From Bacteroidales bacterium (GTDB lineage: Bacteria; Bacteroidota; Bacteroidia; Bacteroidales; Muribaculaceae), in contig JAJBVL010000098.1 of the NCBI GenBank assembly GCA_020859845.1, positions 1-39,426 of the forward strand: a DNA stretch of 39,426 nucleotides, read 5' to 3'. Shown here piece after piece: positions 25,457-34,999 of this stretch. Numbering within the stretch: the stretch's first letter is position 1; every line of letters begins with the position of its first letter. Made by a program: the position numbers and the translations under genes. Under the pieces are notes generated by a model. That model was given only the letters and a program-made list of their open reading frames with translations, was not told where the DNA came from and made no database searches.

Positions 25457-26020
25457 TTATTCGCCGAAGAGCTCCCGGAGATGCTGGAAACGGGCTGTAG
25501 GACCCGAGCCGTAGCGCCGCATGGCCGCCTCGACGGTGGCGATATCCTTGCGATCCATAGTTTTTGTAAAACCGCCTCCCTTGGAGAAGAAATTGTCGGC
25601 GTAGCATACGAGTTTCTCCAGAAGGGTCTGAGGACAGTATTCGCGCCCTTTAGGGAGGGGGATACCCTGCGCTTCTATCTCCTCGGCGGTAAGACCTGAG
25701 CCCGTGTGGCGCTCGGCCACACGAGCCACCTCCTCCTCGACGCCGAGACTGCGCAGCAAGTCGGCACCCAACGGCCCATGCTTGATATAAGGCTCAGCGC
25801 CATGGCAGTCGATGCCTGGAGCGTTGCAGAGGAAGATACCTATATCATGGAGCATCGCAGCAGCCTTGACTTGCTCCTCATCGAGAGGGAGCTGCTGACG
25901 ACGCGCTATCTCCAGAGCCAAAGCTGCCACGTCGCTGCAATGGCGCATATAAATATCCCGCAAACGGCTGCCTGCGGGATAATATTTATCAATAATCGCT
26001 TGGTAATCGGCAGCTTTCAT
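25457..26020 (-). CDS. HD-domain phosphohydrolase-like protein
   Basis: The 187-residue protein has the HD metal-binding pattern: H27, then LHDIG (H58/D59), H81 in IKHGPLGADLL, and H105 in AERHTGSG. This resembles small uncharacterised HD proteins annotated as phosphohydrolases; the substrate may be a nucleotide or phosphate ester. No signal peptide. Its ATG overlaps the ilvE stop codon (ATGA), so it is translated with ilvE. It converges on purN with about 40 bp between the stop codons. Confidence 0.85.
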   Translation of the reverse strand: MKAADYQAIIDKYYPAGSRLRDIYMRHCSDVAALALEIARRQQLPLDEEQVKAAAMLHDIGIFLCNAPGIDCHGAEPYIKHGPLGADLLRSLGVEEEVARVAERHTGSGLTAEEIEAQGIPLPKGREYCPQTLLEKLVCYADNFFSKGGGFTKTMDRKDIATVEAAMRRYGSGPTARFQHLRELFGE

Positions 26021-27048
26021 CAGATACCCTCAACGATAGTATTCCATCCGTGTACATCCTCTTCGTCGCCCAGCTGCACGGCGCGGAGCTTGTTGTAGAG
26101 CTTGGTCGTGATAGGGCCAGGCTCGCCATCCTTAGAGATGATGTAGTGTTTGCCGGTGTCGAGGTCGTGGATCTGAGCCACTGGGGAAGCCACAGCAGCA
26201 GTGCCGCAGGCTCCTGCCTCATCGATATGCTCCAGTTCGTCGAGCTCTATGTGGCGACATTCTACGGGAATCCCCATGTCGCGAGCCAGCTGCTGAAGGC
26301 TATTATTGGTCACGGAAGGTAGAATCGACTCAGAGGCCGGGGTGATATACTTGCCATCGCGGATGGCGAAGAAGTTGGCCGGACCACACTCGTCGAGATA
26401 CTTCTTCTCGCGAGGATCAAGATAAAGCACAGCAGAGTAGCCAAGCTCATGGGCACGCTCGCCAGCCTCAAGGCTCGCTGCATAGTTGCCACCCACCTTC
26501 CAACGGCCAGTACCCTTAGGAGCCACACGGTCAAACTCGCGCATGATGCATATATTGGTGGGACGGAAACCCTCCTTGAAATAAGGCCCTACAGGCATTA
26601 CCATGACTATAAAGAGGTATTCCGAAGAAGGGTGTACACCTATCTGGGCAGTCATGCCAATCTCCAGCGGACGGATATAAAGCGAAGCTCCGCTGCCATA
26701 GGGAGGTATAAAGCGAGCGTTAAGCTCCACACACTTCACCACCATCTGCTTGAAAAGCTCCTCGGGGACGGGCTCCATCTTGATGCCACGCGCCGATTCG
26801 CGTATACGCTCTGCATTCTGATCCAGACGGAAGATGCGCACCTTGCCGTCCTTGCCGCGGAAAGCCTTGAGGCCTTCAAAGATTTCTTGACCGTAATGGA
26901 GCGACGTGGCAGCCATGTGCATATTGATAGTCTCGCTGCTTGACACTTCGATTTCGCCCCATTGTCCGTTGCGATACCAGCAGCGGACATTGTAGTCGGT
27001 AGGGATGTAACCAAATCCAAGGTTACTCCAGTCGAGTTGTGATGTCAT
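26020..27048 (-). CDS. ilvE: Branched-chain amino-acid aminotransferase
   Basis: I chose the ATG at 27048 (MTSQLDWSNLGFG, 342 aa); the longer frame to 27114 runs through the promoter. It is a fold-type IV PLP enzyme making Val, Leu and Ile from their keto acids in the cytoplasm. GRWKVGGNYAASL holds the PLP lysine K184, YLDECGPANFFAI and EAGACGTAAVASPV are the other cofactor and substrate loops. The length is that of the longer BCAT type (about 340-360 aa). It is co-transcribed with the HD gene. Confidence 0.96.
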   Translation of the reverse strand: MTSQLDWSNLGFGYIPTDYNVRCWYRNGQWGEIEVSSSETINMHMAATSLHYGQEIFEGLKAFRGKDGKVRIFRLDQNAERIRESARGIKMEPVPEELFKQMVVKCVELNARFIPPYGSGASLYIRPLEIGMTAQIGVHPSSEYLFIVMVMPVGPYFKEGFRPTNICIMREFDRVAPKGTGRWKVGGNYAASLEAGERAHELGYSAVLYLDPREKKYLDECGPANFFAIRDGKYITPASESILPSVTNNSLQQLARDMGIPVECRHIELDELEHIDEAGACGTAAVASPVAQIHDLDTGKHYIISKDGEPGPITTKLYNKLRAVQLGDEEDVHGWNTIVEGI

Positions 27049-27093
27049 TATATTAAATACTAAGTGTATAAAAGATTCTAAGAGATTAGGCCG

Positions 27094-27101
27094 CAAAATT
27101 A
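27094..27101 (-). promoter_or_regulatory. -7 box for ilvE
   Basis: Minus strand TAATTTTG, about 45 nt upstream of the ilvE ATG; no clear -33. Confidence 0.45.
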
Positions 27102-27176
27102 GCAAATCTTTCAATATCTAAGGACGCTTTAGCGCCTAAAATATGGGGAAATGTGTGGAGTATCACCGAAATGTAG

Positions 27177-27184
27177 TATCTTTG
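27177..27184 (+). promoter_or_regulatory. -7 box for lptD
   Basis: TATCTTTG fits TAnnTTTG; the -33 region shows only TGTG at 27153-27156. The leader would be about 27 nt. Confidence 0.5.
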
Positions 27185-27217
27185 TAGCGAATTTTATTCC
27201 TATCCAACGATAAAAAT

Positions 27218-30079
27218 TTGAGGTCAACTCATCATAATATATTAGTATTCATCGCAGTGCTACTGGCTCTCTCGGCGTTTGCCTCGCGGCAGATCCCCGA
27301 GGGCGAGGAGGAATATGCTATCCCCAATAAATATACTTTAGACTCTCTCGATATTAGCGATACTATCGAGAATATCGATACTATCGAGAATATCGATACT
27401 ATCGAAAAAATCGATACTCTTCTCTCCGTTGACTCTCTGCGGCCACAGCTTTCGGCCCAGCAGCTTCAACGCCAGCGCATAGGAGCCGGCAACCCTCGCG
27501 AAACCAACGCCGACAGGCCATCGCGCATCCGCCGCGTCAAGACCGACATTGACAATCCTGTCGACCTCTCGGCCACTGACTCTATGGTGCTCATAGGCCG
27601 CAACAATGCCTACCTCTACGGCTCAAGCGAGGTGACCTACGGCGAGATAAAGCTCAACGCCGACCGCATAGAGATGGACCTCAACACCAACGTGGTGTAT
27701 GCCGTGGGCACACAAGACTCTACAGGGGAGGTGATAGGGATGCCCGTATTTAACGACAAGGGCACCGACTACGAAGCCGAAACCATGCGCTACAACTTCA
27801 AGACCGGCGAGGGCTACATCACCGATGTCGTGACCCAGCAAGGCGAGGGCTATCTCACAGGCGGACAGACAAAGAAGATTGACGACGAGACCTTTTATCT
27901 CCAGAATGGACGCTACTCCACCTGCGACCAGCATGAGAACCCCCACTTCTACTTTCAAATCACAAAGGCCAAGCTCCGTCCCAAGAAAGATATCATCACA
28001 GGGCCGGCCTATATGGTGCTTGCGGGCCTCCCCTTGCCTTTGGCCGTTCCCTTTGGCTATTTTCCCTTCTCGGAGAAATACTCCTCGGGCGTAATATTCC
28101 CCACCTTTGGCGACGACTATAATCGAGGGTTCTACCTAAGCAACGGCGGCTATTACTTTGCCATCAGCGACAATATCGACCTGGCGCTGACAGGCGAGAT
28201 ATACACCAAAGGCTCCTGGGGACTGCAGGCACGCTCGGCCTACATCAAGCGCTACAAATACTCGGGTAGCTTCAATATGAGCTACCTGAAGACCATCCTC
28301 GGCGATAAAGGAGCCCCCGACTATTCCGAGCAGACCAACTTCCAGATACTCTGGAGCCATACCCAGGACTCAAAGGCCAACCCCAACCTCACCTTCTCGG
28401 CCTCGGTCAACTTCACCACTGCTGGCTATTCGCGCAACGACCTTAACAGCTACTATAGCAGCGCGTTTACTGAAAACACCAAGAGCTCAACAGTCAACAT
28501 GACTTACCGTCCGCCGGGCAGCAAATGGTCGTTCTCCACCACGGCCAACATCTCTCAGCGCACCGCCGACTCCACGCTGACAGTGTCGTTTCCCAACGTC
28601 ACCATCACCATGAGCCAGACAGCTCCCTTCAAGCGCAAGGTGAGCGTAGGCTCCGAGCGTTGGTATGAGAAGATAAAGCTTTCCTACTCCGGACAGTTTA
28701 ACAACTCGCTGACGGCTCAGCAAAATGTATTCTTCCAGAAGAGCCTCATCAAGGACTGGCGCAACGGTATGCGTCATAGCATACCCATCTCAGCGACATT
28801 CAACGTGTTGAAGTACTTCAACCTCACCCCTTCGATATCGCTGACCGACCGTATGTATACCACCAAGGTGCGCCGCGAATGGGATCCTGCGGCCTCAGCG
28901 GAGGTGTGCGACACGAGCTACAGCTTCTACAACGTATGGGACTTCACGACTTCGCTCTCGCTCGACACCAAGATCTACGGATTCTACCAGCCGCTCCCCT
29001 TCCTTGGCGACAAGGTGAAGATGATACGCCACGTGCTGACCCCTACAGTGTCGTTCTCGGCGAGTCCCGACTTCAGCTCGCCATTCTTTGGATATTATGG
29101 CACGTATCAATACACCAACTCGGCTGGCGAACTGGTGACCAACAAGTACTCCATGTTCCCCAACAGCCTCTTCGGTGTGCCGAGCCAAGGCAAGACGGGG
29201 TCGGTCAGCGTGTCGCTCGACAACAATGTGGAGATGAAGGTCAAGAGCGACAACGACTCGATAGGCGAGAAGAAGATATCGCTTATTGAGAGCCTGCGCA
29301 TATCTCAAAGCTATAACTTCGCTGCCGACTCCATGCGCTGGAGCAACATCACCACTTCGCTCTTGCTGCGCCTCACCAAGAACTTTAATCTCAACCTAAG
29401 CGCCACCTGGGACGTCTACACCTATCAGCTCAACGCTGCGGGTAATCCTGTGCGCGTCAACCGCACACGCCTCCAAGCCGGCAAGGGAATAGGGCGCCTT
29501 TCAAGCACGGGCACATCCTTCTCCTACACCTTCAACAACAACACCTTCAAGCGCAACAAGGACGACAAGAAGAAGAAAGGCACCACCGCCACCGATGACG
29601 ACGACTGGGAGGATGACCCCAACGACCCCATGGCCAACGCCCCCGACAATACTCGCGACCGCAAAAAGCGAAAGAACGAAGATGATATAACTATGGGCAA
29701 CGATGGCTACATGCAATGGTCGGTGCCTTGGAGCCTGAGCTTCAACTATTCTATCAACTATAGCTATGGGGCGTTTAACAAGGAGAAGATGGAGTATGAC
29801 GGCAAGATTACCCAGAATCTCAGTTTCTCGGGCAACATACGCCCCACCAACAACTGGAGCTTCAGTTTCAGCGCCAGCTACAACTTTGACACCCACAAGA
29901 TAGCCTATATGAACTGCAACGTGACGCGCGATCTCCACTGCTTCTCGATGCGCGCCAGCTTTGTGCCCCTCGGTCCATACAAGAGCTACAACTTCCACAT
30001 CGCCGTCAACTCCTCGCTGCTCAGCGACCTGAAATACGACAAGCGCTCTTCGCTCTCCAACGGCGTAGATTGGTATTAG
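27218..30079 (+). CDS. lptD: LPS-assembly outer-membrane protein LptD
   Basis: The 953-residue protein is the Bacteroidota version of LptD, which inserts lipopolysaccharide into the outer leaflet of the outer membrane. A signal peptide (1 to about 22) is followed by an unusual repeat (DTIENI, three units), then the OstA/LptA-like beta-jellyroll (about 125-250; NAYLYGSSEVTYGEIKLNADRIEMD begins it) and the large C-terminal barrel (from about 270 to the terminal WY). A charged insert (KRNKDDKKKKG, then an acidic stretch) near 785-830 is probably a loop. The start is TTG at 27218, as no in-frame ATG lies near; this gives a good signal peptide. It is followed by tamB after 99 bp. Confidence 0.92.
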   Translation: MRSTHHNILVFIAVLLALSAFASRQIPEGEEEYAIPNKYTLDSLDISDTIENIDTIENIDTIEKIDTLLSVDSLRPQLSAQQLQRQRIGAGNPRETNADRPSRIRRVKTDIDNPVDLSATDSMVLIGRNNAYLYGSSEVTYGEIKLNADRIEMDLNTNVVYAVGTQDSTGEVIGMPVFNDKGTDYEAETMRYNFKTGEGYITDVVTQQGEGYLTGGQTKKIDDETFYLQNGRYSTCDQHENPHFYFQITKAKLRPKKDIITGPAYMVLAGLPLPLAVPFGYFPFSEKYSSGVIFPTFGDDYNRGFYLSNGGYYFAISDNIDLALTGEIYTKGSWGLQARSAYIKRYKYSGSFNMSYLKTILGDKGAPDYSEQTNFQILWSHTQDSKANPNLTFSASVNFTTAGYSRNDLNSYYSSAFTENTKSSTVNMTYRPPGSKWSFSTTANISQRTADSTLTVSFPNVTITMSQTAPFKRKVSVGSERWYEKIKLSYSGQFNNSLTAQQNVFFQKSLIKDWRNGMRHSIPISATFNVLKYFNLTPSISLTDRMYTTKVRREWDPAASAEVCDTSYSFYNVWDFTTSLSLDTKIYGFYQPLPFLGDKVKMIRHVLTPTVSFSASPDFSSPFFGYYGTYQYTNSAGELVTNKYSMFPNSLFGVPSQGKTGSVSVSLDNNVEMKVKSDNDSIGEKKISLIESLRISQSYNFAADSMRWSNITTSLLLRLTKNFNLNLSATWDVYTYQLNAAGNPVRVNRTRLQAGKGIGRLSSTGTSFSYTFNNNTFKRNKDDKKKKGTTATDDDDWEDDPNDPMANAPDNTRDRKKRKNEDDITMGNDGYMQWSVPWSLSFNYSINYSYGAFNKEKMEYDGKITQNLSFSGNIRPTNNWSFSFSASYNFDTHKIAYMNCNVTRDLHCFSMRASFVPLGPYKSYNFHIAVNSSLLSDLKYDKRSSLSNGVDWY
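27358..27411 (+). repeat. 18-nt tandem repeat in the lptD 5' coding region
   Basis: Three consecutive copies of CGATACTATCGAGAATAT (the third with changes), starting at 27358, 27376 and 27394, encode DTIENI repeats just after the signal peptide. The period is a multiple of three. Confidence 0.85.
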
Positions 30080-30110
30080 CCTCTGGGGCTTAATGTGAGG
30101 CAAAACATTT

Positions 30111-30126
30111 ACCCGCGCCTGCGGGT
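30111..30126. other. Hairpin between lptD and tamB
   Basis: ACCCGC-GCCT-GCGGGT, without a U-tract. It may protect or attenuate the lptD mRNA; the rest of 30080-30178 shows no promoter consensus, so tamB may be transcribed from lptD. Confidence 0.4.
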
Positions 30127-30178
30127 TGTAGTATTGTAACGTTTCAACTCATTTATAATCTTTCACAGACGTAAAGGC

Positions 30179-33100
30179 GTGTCGCGCTCTTTGGCTCATA
30201 AGGTATTACGCTCGCTGCTCCACATCGTGCTCTGGACCATAGGCATCGTAGTGGGGCTGGTGGTGATTATTTTTGTGCTCCTCTACATCCCAGGAGTGCA
30301 GGAGTGGGCCAAGAATGTAGCTTTGGAGCAAGTCAACAAAGGCGATGGGATGAAGATTACCGTCGACAAGCTACATCTACGCTTCCCTCTACGACTATCC
30401 GTTGAGGGTGTCACCATACTGGAGGCTTCGGGCGACACTATGGTAAGGGTGCAAGACGCTGCTGTGGACCTGCGCGTGGCTCCCCTCTTCAAGGGGACCC
30501 TATCGGCCGGCGATATACAAGCCACCAACGCCATGTACCAGATGGGCAATCAAGACTCGGCCATGTGGATAATAGCCAAGGGACGCAAGGCATTGATCAC
30601 CGATGCCTCGATGGACCTCATCAATAGCCGAATACATGTGGACCACGCGCAACTCTCTGGAGGCGACGTGATGCTATGGATGGCCGACACCGTGACCCCA
30701 CCATCGACCGACACCACCGCTATCAAGCCACTCACCATCACAGCTCGCCTTATCGAACTCTCCGACGTGAGATATCGCATGTCGATGATGCCCACCATCG
30801 ACTCGCTTGGAGCCGACGTGCCACAAGCACGGCTGGTCGACGCGTTGGTCGACTTGGAGACGCGCCGCATCAAGGCGCGCTATCTGGCCGTGGATAGCGT
30901 CCGGGCCACCTATTTCACCCCCTCAGAGGCCTACCTTCAGGAGCATCCTCTAAGAGAGACCACCTCCGACACCATTCCCATCAATATGGCCGAGATGTGG
31001 ACCATCACGGCCGACTCAGTAAGGCTCACAGGCCAGCGCGCCATCTACGCCATGCGCGACGCCGAGCCTCAGCCGGGGCTCGACTTCTCATGGCTTGAAG
31101 CCAGCGACATTGATATAGCCGTAGACTCATTTTACAACTGCGGACCTACGATACGTGTACCCCTCAAGCGACTTGAGGCCACCGAGCGTTGCGGGATAGA
31201 GCTGGGCGCTACAGGCGTATTCTCTATCGATACAGCCTTTGTGATGCACGCCGATGGATTTAAGATCTACACACCCTTCTCCTCGTTGGATCTGCGACAA
31301 GCCACCATGGGCGCAGGTGACCTCACTACCGACCCTTCACTCCCCATCGCTTTAGAAGCCAGCGCCCGAATAGCGCAGCAGGATATGCGCCTAGCGTTTC
31401 CTGCCGTAGGACCGATGCTAAAGAATCTCACTCCAGCCACGGAACTCACACTCCAAGCCGACCTGGGAGGCACTTCAGGGTCGCTCGACATCCGCCAAAT
31501 TGCCATCAACCTTCCCCGTTATCTCGACTTCAAGGCCGATGGTCACGTAGACAACTTTGCCGATTTCGAGAACATTTCCGGCCTTATCAACCTCAACGGC
31601 ACGCCAAGCAACCTCAACTCCTTGAAACCCACTCTCCTCGATGCGCGCATGGCTAAAGAGATCAACCTTCCTCCTACCCGTCTGAGAGGACAAATCTCTT
31701 ATAGCCCTTCGCGCGCCGATGGACAGCTCACGGCCACCACTCCTCGAGGACATGTGGCCCTCAAGGCGGAGTGGTTCCAGAAAGCCGAGGGCTACGATGT
31801 GGCCCTTACCCTCGACTCGCTGGCTGTCGACGAGTTTATGCCCTCGTTGGGGATAGGTGGCATCACGGCCCACGCCACGGCCTCGGGGCAAGGCTACGAC
31901 CCATTCTCGCCGCGCACCCACGCTCAAGCCTCGGTGACTATTGACCGCGCAGTCGTCAATGGACGCACATACGTAGATGCCTCACTTGAGGCCCAGCTGG
32001 ATAGCTGCCGAGCCACGGGCAAGCTGAGTTCGTCAAATCCCAATGCCAACTTTCTCGTACACTTCGCTGCTGAGATGCTCCCCGACAAGGGATATCGCTG
32101 GGACGTAGACGGCGACATCTCCAACATCGACCTCCTGGCAATGAAACTCAGCGAAACGCCTCTCGACGGTTCGCTAAAACTCAACACCACCGGGACCATT
32201 TATCCAGCCACCAACGACATTGACGCACGCCTTACCATCACCGACCTCCGATGGCGCGTGGGAGAGGCTCGCCTCGAAGCTGACAGCATAAAGGGAGGAT
32301 TTCGCGCCTCCGATTCTACCCTCTTGGCGGGCATTCGCTCGGCCGATATGGGGGGATATGTCAGCGCCTACTGCTCGCTTGATAGCCTCCTGGCATGCCT
32401 GACAGCCACTACCGAAGAACTCGACTCGCAGATGGCCCATCGCAGCGTCGACATCCGTCGGCTGCAGCAAAGGATGCCACGCATGGACGCTGCGATTCGC
32501 GCCGGCAGCAATAACCTCCTCACCCAATTTCTGGCCACCGACAAGATGGGGTGGAGCCAGCTGAGGATGGAGTTTCACAACGATTCGCTCTTCCACTTTG
32601 GAGCTACGGCCCTCAACTTCTACACCGGCGACACGCGCCTCGACACTATCCAAATAGAGGCAATGCAGCATGGCAAATTCCTCGTCTACAAAGCCTCCGT
32701 CAACAATCGTCCTGGGACAATGGACAATTTTGCCTTCATAGGCGCCAATGGCTATCTGGCCGACGACAAGATGTCGCTGATGGTGCGCCAAAAGGATATC
32801 AACGGCAAGCTCGGCTTCCTGCTGGGTCTTAACACCACGGCTGCCGATAGCACCATCACCCTGCGCTTCGTGCCCTATACCCCCACGATAGGAGGCAAGC
32901 AATGGACAGTCAACAACGACAATCATATCACCTACAATTTCTACAACCAGCATCTCGACGCCAATCTGGCCATGACTACCGACAAGAGCTATATCAAGCT
33001 CTTCACGGAGCATGTGGAGGGTGGCGACTCGCTACAGGAGGATGTGGTGATGCAGATGGCCCATATCCAGCTTAAGGATTGGCTGTCCATCTCTCCCTTC

Positions 33101-34999
33101 GCTCCACCTATCAAGGGCGACCTCGGCGCCAATATGCGCTTCCGCTGGAATGAGCAGCAACTCACTGGCAAGGGTACAGTGGACCTCAACGACTTCTACT
33201 TTGGGCGCGAACGCGTTGGCTCCTTTACCCTCGGCGTAGACGTGGCCAACAAAGCCAATGGCACTCTCTATGCCGATGCATCCCTGCTCGTCGACAGCAT
33301 AAAGGTAATCACGGCGCGCGGTTCGCTTAACGACTCCACGGCTCTCCACCCGTTCAATCTCGACTTCTCGATGATCCACCTGCCGCTGCGCATCGTCAAC
33401 CCCTTCCTCCCCAAGGACGTGGCGAGGCTGAGCGGTGTGCTCAACGGCGAGATGGACATCACGGGGACCATGACAGAGCCCATCTTCAATGGCTATCTAG
33501 ACTTCGACACCACAAGCGTCAAGGTAGTGATGCTGGGGTCGTCGTTCAAGTTCTCGGAAGAGAAGATACCCGTGGATAGCAATGTGGTAAGTTTCAATGA
33601 TTTTACCATTGTTGGCGTAAACGATAGTGCCATCCATGTGAATGGCACCGTGGATGCCCGCCATATCACCGACATTGCCTGCGACCTCAAGCTCTCGGCC
33701 ACCGACTTCCAGATAGTCAACACTACGCGAGCACGCTCTGGTGCCGACGTATATGGCAAAGCCAACATCGACCTCGATGCCTCGGTGAAGGGCAACATGC
33801 AGATGATGATGGTCAATGCCCAGCTCGACGTTTTGCCCTCGACCAATGTCACCTACGTAATGGCCGACGCGGCCTCTACGCTCTCTTCACAGTCGACAGA
33901 AGGAATGGTCCACTTTGTCAACTTTGCCGACTCGGCGCAAGTGGCTGAGGCTGACACCATCGACACCCACACCATGACCATGCTCCTCAACGCCAAACTC
34001 AACGTGCAAGCAGGGTCAGTGATCAACGTTGACCTCCCCAACATCAGCCTCACGGGAAGCGCCGGCAATAATAAAGTGTCGATACAAGGCAGCGGCGAAC
34101 TCGACTACACTCAAAACCCCATGGACGATGGACGCCTCACAGGCCGCTTTAATATCAATGGTGGCTACGTGCGCTACACGCCCCCGGTAATGGGCGAAAA
34201 GGTGTTCAACTTCCAAGAAGGAAGCTACGTGGCCTTCAACGGCGACATGCTCAATCCCACCCTTAATATCCACGCCGTTGACAATCTCAAGGCCAACGTC
34301 ACCCAGGAGGGCCAAAACTCACGTATCATCGACTTTGAGATTACAGTGTCGATCACCAATACGCTTGAGAATATGAACGTGGCCTTCGACCTCTCCACCC
34401 CCGACGATATCACCGTAGAGAATGAGCTCACGTCGATGAGCCCCGACCAGCGAGCCAACCAGGCCATGAACCTCCTGCTCTACAACGTCTATACAGGCCC
34501 CTCCACCAAGGCCACGAGCAATCTCGCTGCCAACCCGCTCTATACATTCCTCGAGAGCCAACTCAACTCATGGGCAGCTAACAACATACGCGGCGTGGAC
34601 ATCTCGTTTGGCATCGACCAATACAATAAGACCACCGACGGCTACACGTCGCAAGCCACGAGCTACAGCTACAAGGTGTCGAAGAGCCTCTTTGACGACC
34701 GTATAAAGATTATCGTTGGAGGCAACTACACCACCGATGCCAACGCCGACGAGAACTTCTCACAGAACCTCATCAACGATATCTCGTTTGAATATATGTT
34801 AAACCACAGCGGCTCCATGTATCTGCGCGTCTTCCGCCACATAGGCTATGAGAGCATACTTGAGGGAGAGGTGACGCAGACGGGCGTGGGCTTCGTGGTG
34901 AAACGCCAACTCAACTCCCTGCGCGACCTCTTCAACTGGACAGATCGCCTACGCCGACGCGACAAAAAAGAAATAACCGAGGAAACACCTGCCGAATGA
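30179..34999 (+). CDS. tamB: Translocation and assembly module protein TamB
   Basis: The 1606-residue protein is an AsmA-like/TamB protein: one N-terminal membrane helix (about 15-38) holds it in the inner membrane and a very long repetitive beta-strand body crosses the periplasm. The C-terminal DUF490 domain (about 1150-1570) ends near an aromatic-rich segment and contacts the outer-membrane partner. TamB-type proteins form a lipid-conducting bridge or assist outer-membrane protein assembly. The start is GTG at 30179. Its stop overlaps the tamL start (ATGA), which fits formation of one complex. Neighbouring lptD agrees with an outer-membrane biogenesis block. Confidence 0.92.
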   Translation: MSRSLAHKVLRSLLHIVLWTIGIVVGLVVIIFVLLYIPGVQEWAKNVALEQVNKGDGMKITVDKLHLRFPLRLSVEGVTILEASGDTMVRVQDAAVDLRVAPLFKGTLSAGDIQATNAMYQMGNQDSAMWIIAKGRKALITDASMDLINSRIHVDHAQLSGGDVMLWMADTVTPPSTDTTAIKPLTITARLIELSDVRYRMSMMPTIDSLGADVPQARLVDALVDLETRRIKARYLAVDSVRATYFTPSEAYLQEHPLRETTSDTIPINMAEMWTITADSVRLTGQRAIYAMRDAEPQPGLDFSWLEASDIDIAVDSFYNCGPTIRVPLKRLEATERCGIELGATGVFSIDTAFVMHADGFKIYTPFSSLDLRQATMGAGDLTTDPSLPIALEASARIAQQDMRLAFPAVGPMLKNLTPATELTLQADLGGTSGSLDIRQIAINLPRYLDFKADGHVDNFADFENISGLINLNGTPSNLNSLKPTLLDARMAKEINLPPTRLRGQISYSPSRADGQLTATTPRGHVALKAEWFQKAEGYDVALTLDSLAVDEFMPSLGIGGITAHATASGQGYDPFSPRTHAQASVTIDRAVVNGRTYVDASLEAQLDSCRATGKLSSSNPNANFLVHFAAEMLPDKGYRWDVDGDISNIDLLAMKLSETPLDGSLKLNTTGTIYPATNDIDARLTITDLRWRVGEARLEADSIKGGFRASDSTLLAGIRSADMGGYVSAYCSLDSLLACLTATTEELDSQMAHRSVDIRRLQQRMPRMDAAIRAGSNNLLTQFLATDKMGWSQLRMEFHNDSLFHFGATALNFYTGDTRLDTIQIEAMQHGKFLVYKASVNNRPGTMDNFAFIGANGYLADDKMSLMVRQKDINGKLGFLLGLNTTAADSTITLRFVPYTPTIGGKQWTVNNDNHITYNFYNQHLDANLAMTTDKSYIKLFTEHVEGGDSLQEDVVMQMAHIQLKDWLSISPFAPPIKGDLGANMRFRWNEQQLTGKGTVDLNDFYFGRERVGSFTLGVDVANKANGTLYADASLLVDSIKVITARGSLNDSTALHPFNLDFSMIHLPLRIVNPFLPKDVARLSGVLNGEMDITGTMTEPIFNGYLDFDTTSVKVVMLGSSFKFSEEKIPVDSNVVSFNDFTIVGVNDSAIHVNGTVDARHITDIACDLKLSATDFQIVNTTRARSGADVYGKANIDLDASVKGNMQMMMVNAQLDVLPSTNVTYVMADAASTLSSQSTEGMVHFVNFADSAQVAEADTIDTHTMTMLLNAKLNVQAGSVINVDLPNISLTGSAGNNKVSIQGSGELDYTQNPMDDGRLTGRFNINGGYVRYTPPVMGEKVFNFQEGSYVAFNGDMLNPTLNIHAVDNLKANVTQEGQNSRIIDFEITVSITNTLENMNVAFDLSTPDDITVENELTSMSPDQRANQAMNLLLYNVYTGPSTKATSNLAANPLYTFLESQLNSWAANNIRGVDISFGIDQYNKTTDGYTSQATSYSYKVSKSLFDDRIKIIVGGNYTTDANADENFSQNLINDISFEYMLNHSGSMYLRVFRHIGYESILEGEVTQTGVGFVVKRQLNSLRDLFNWTDRLRRRDKKEITEETPAE

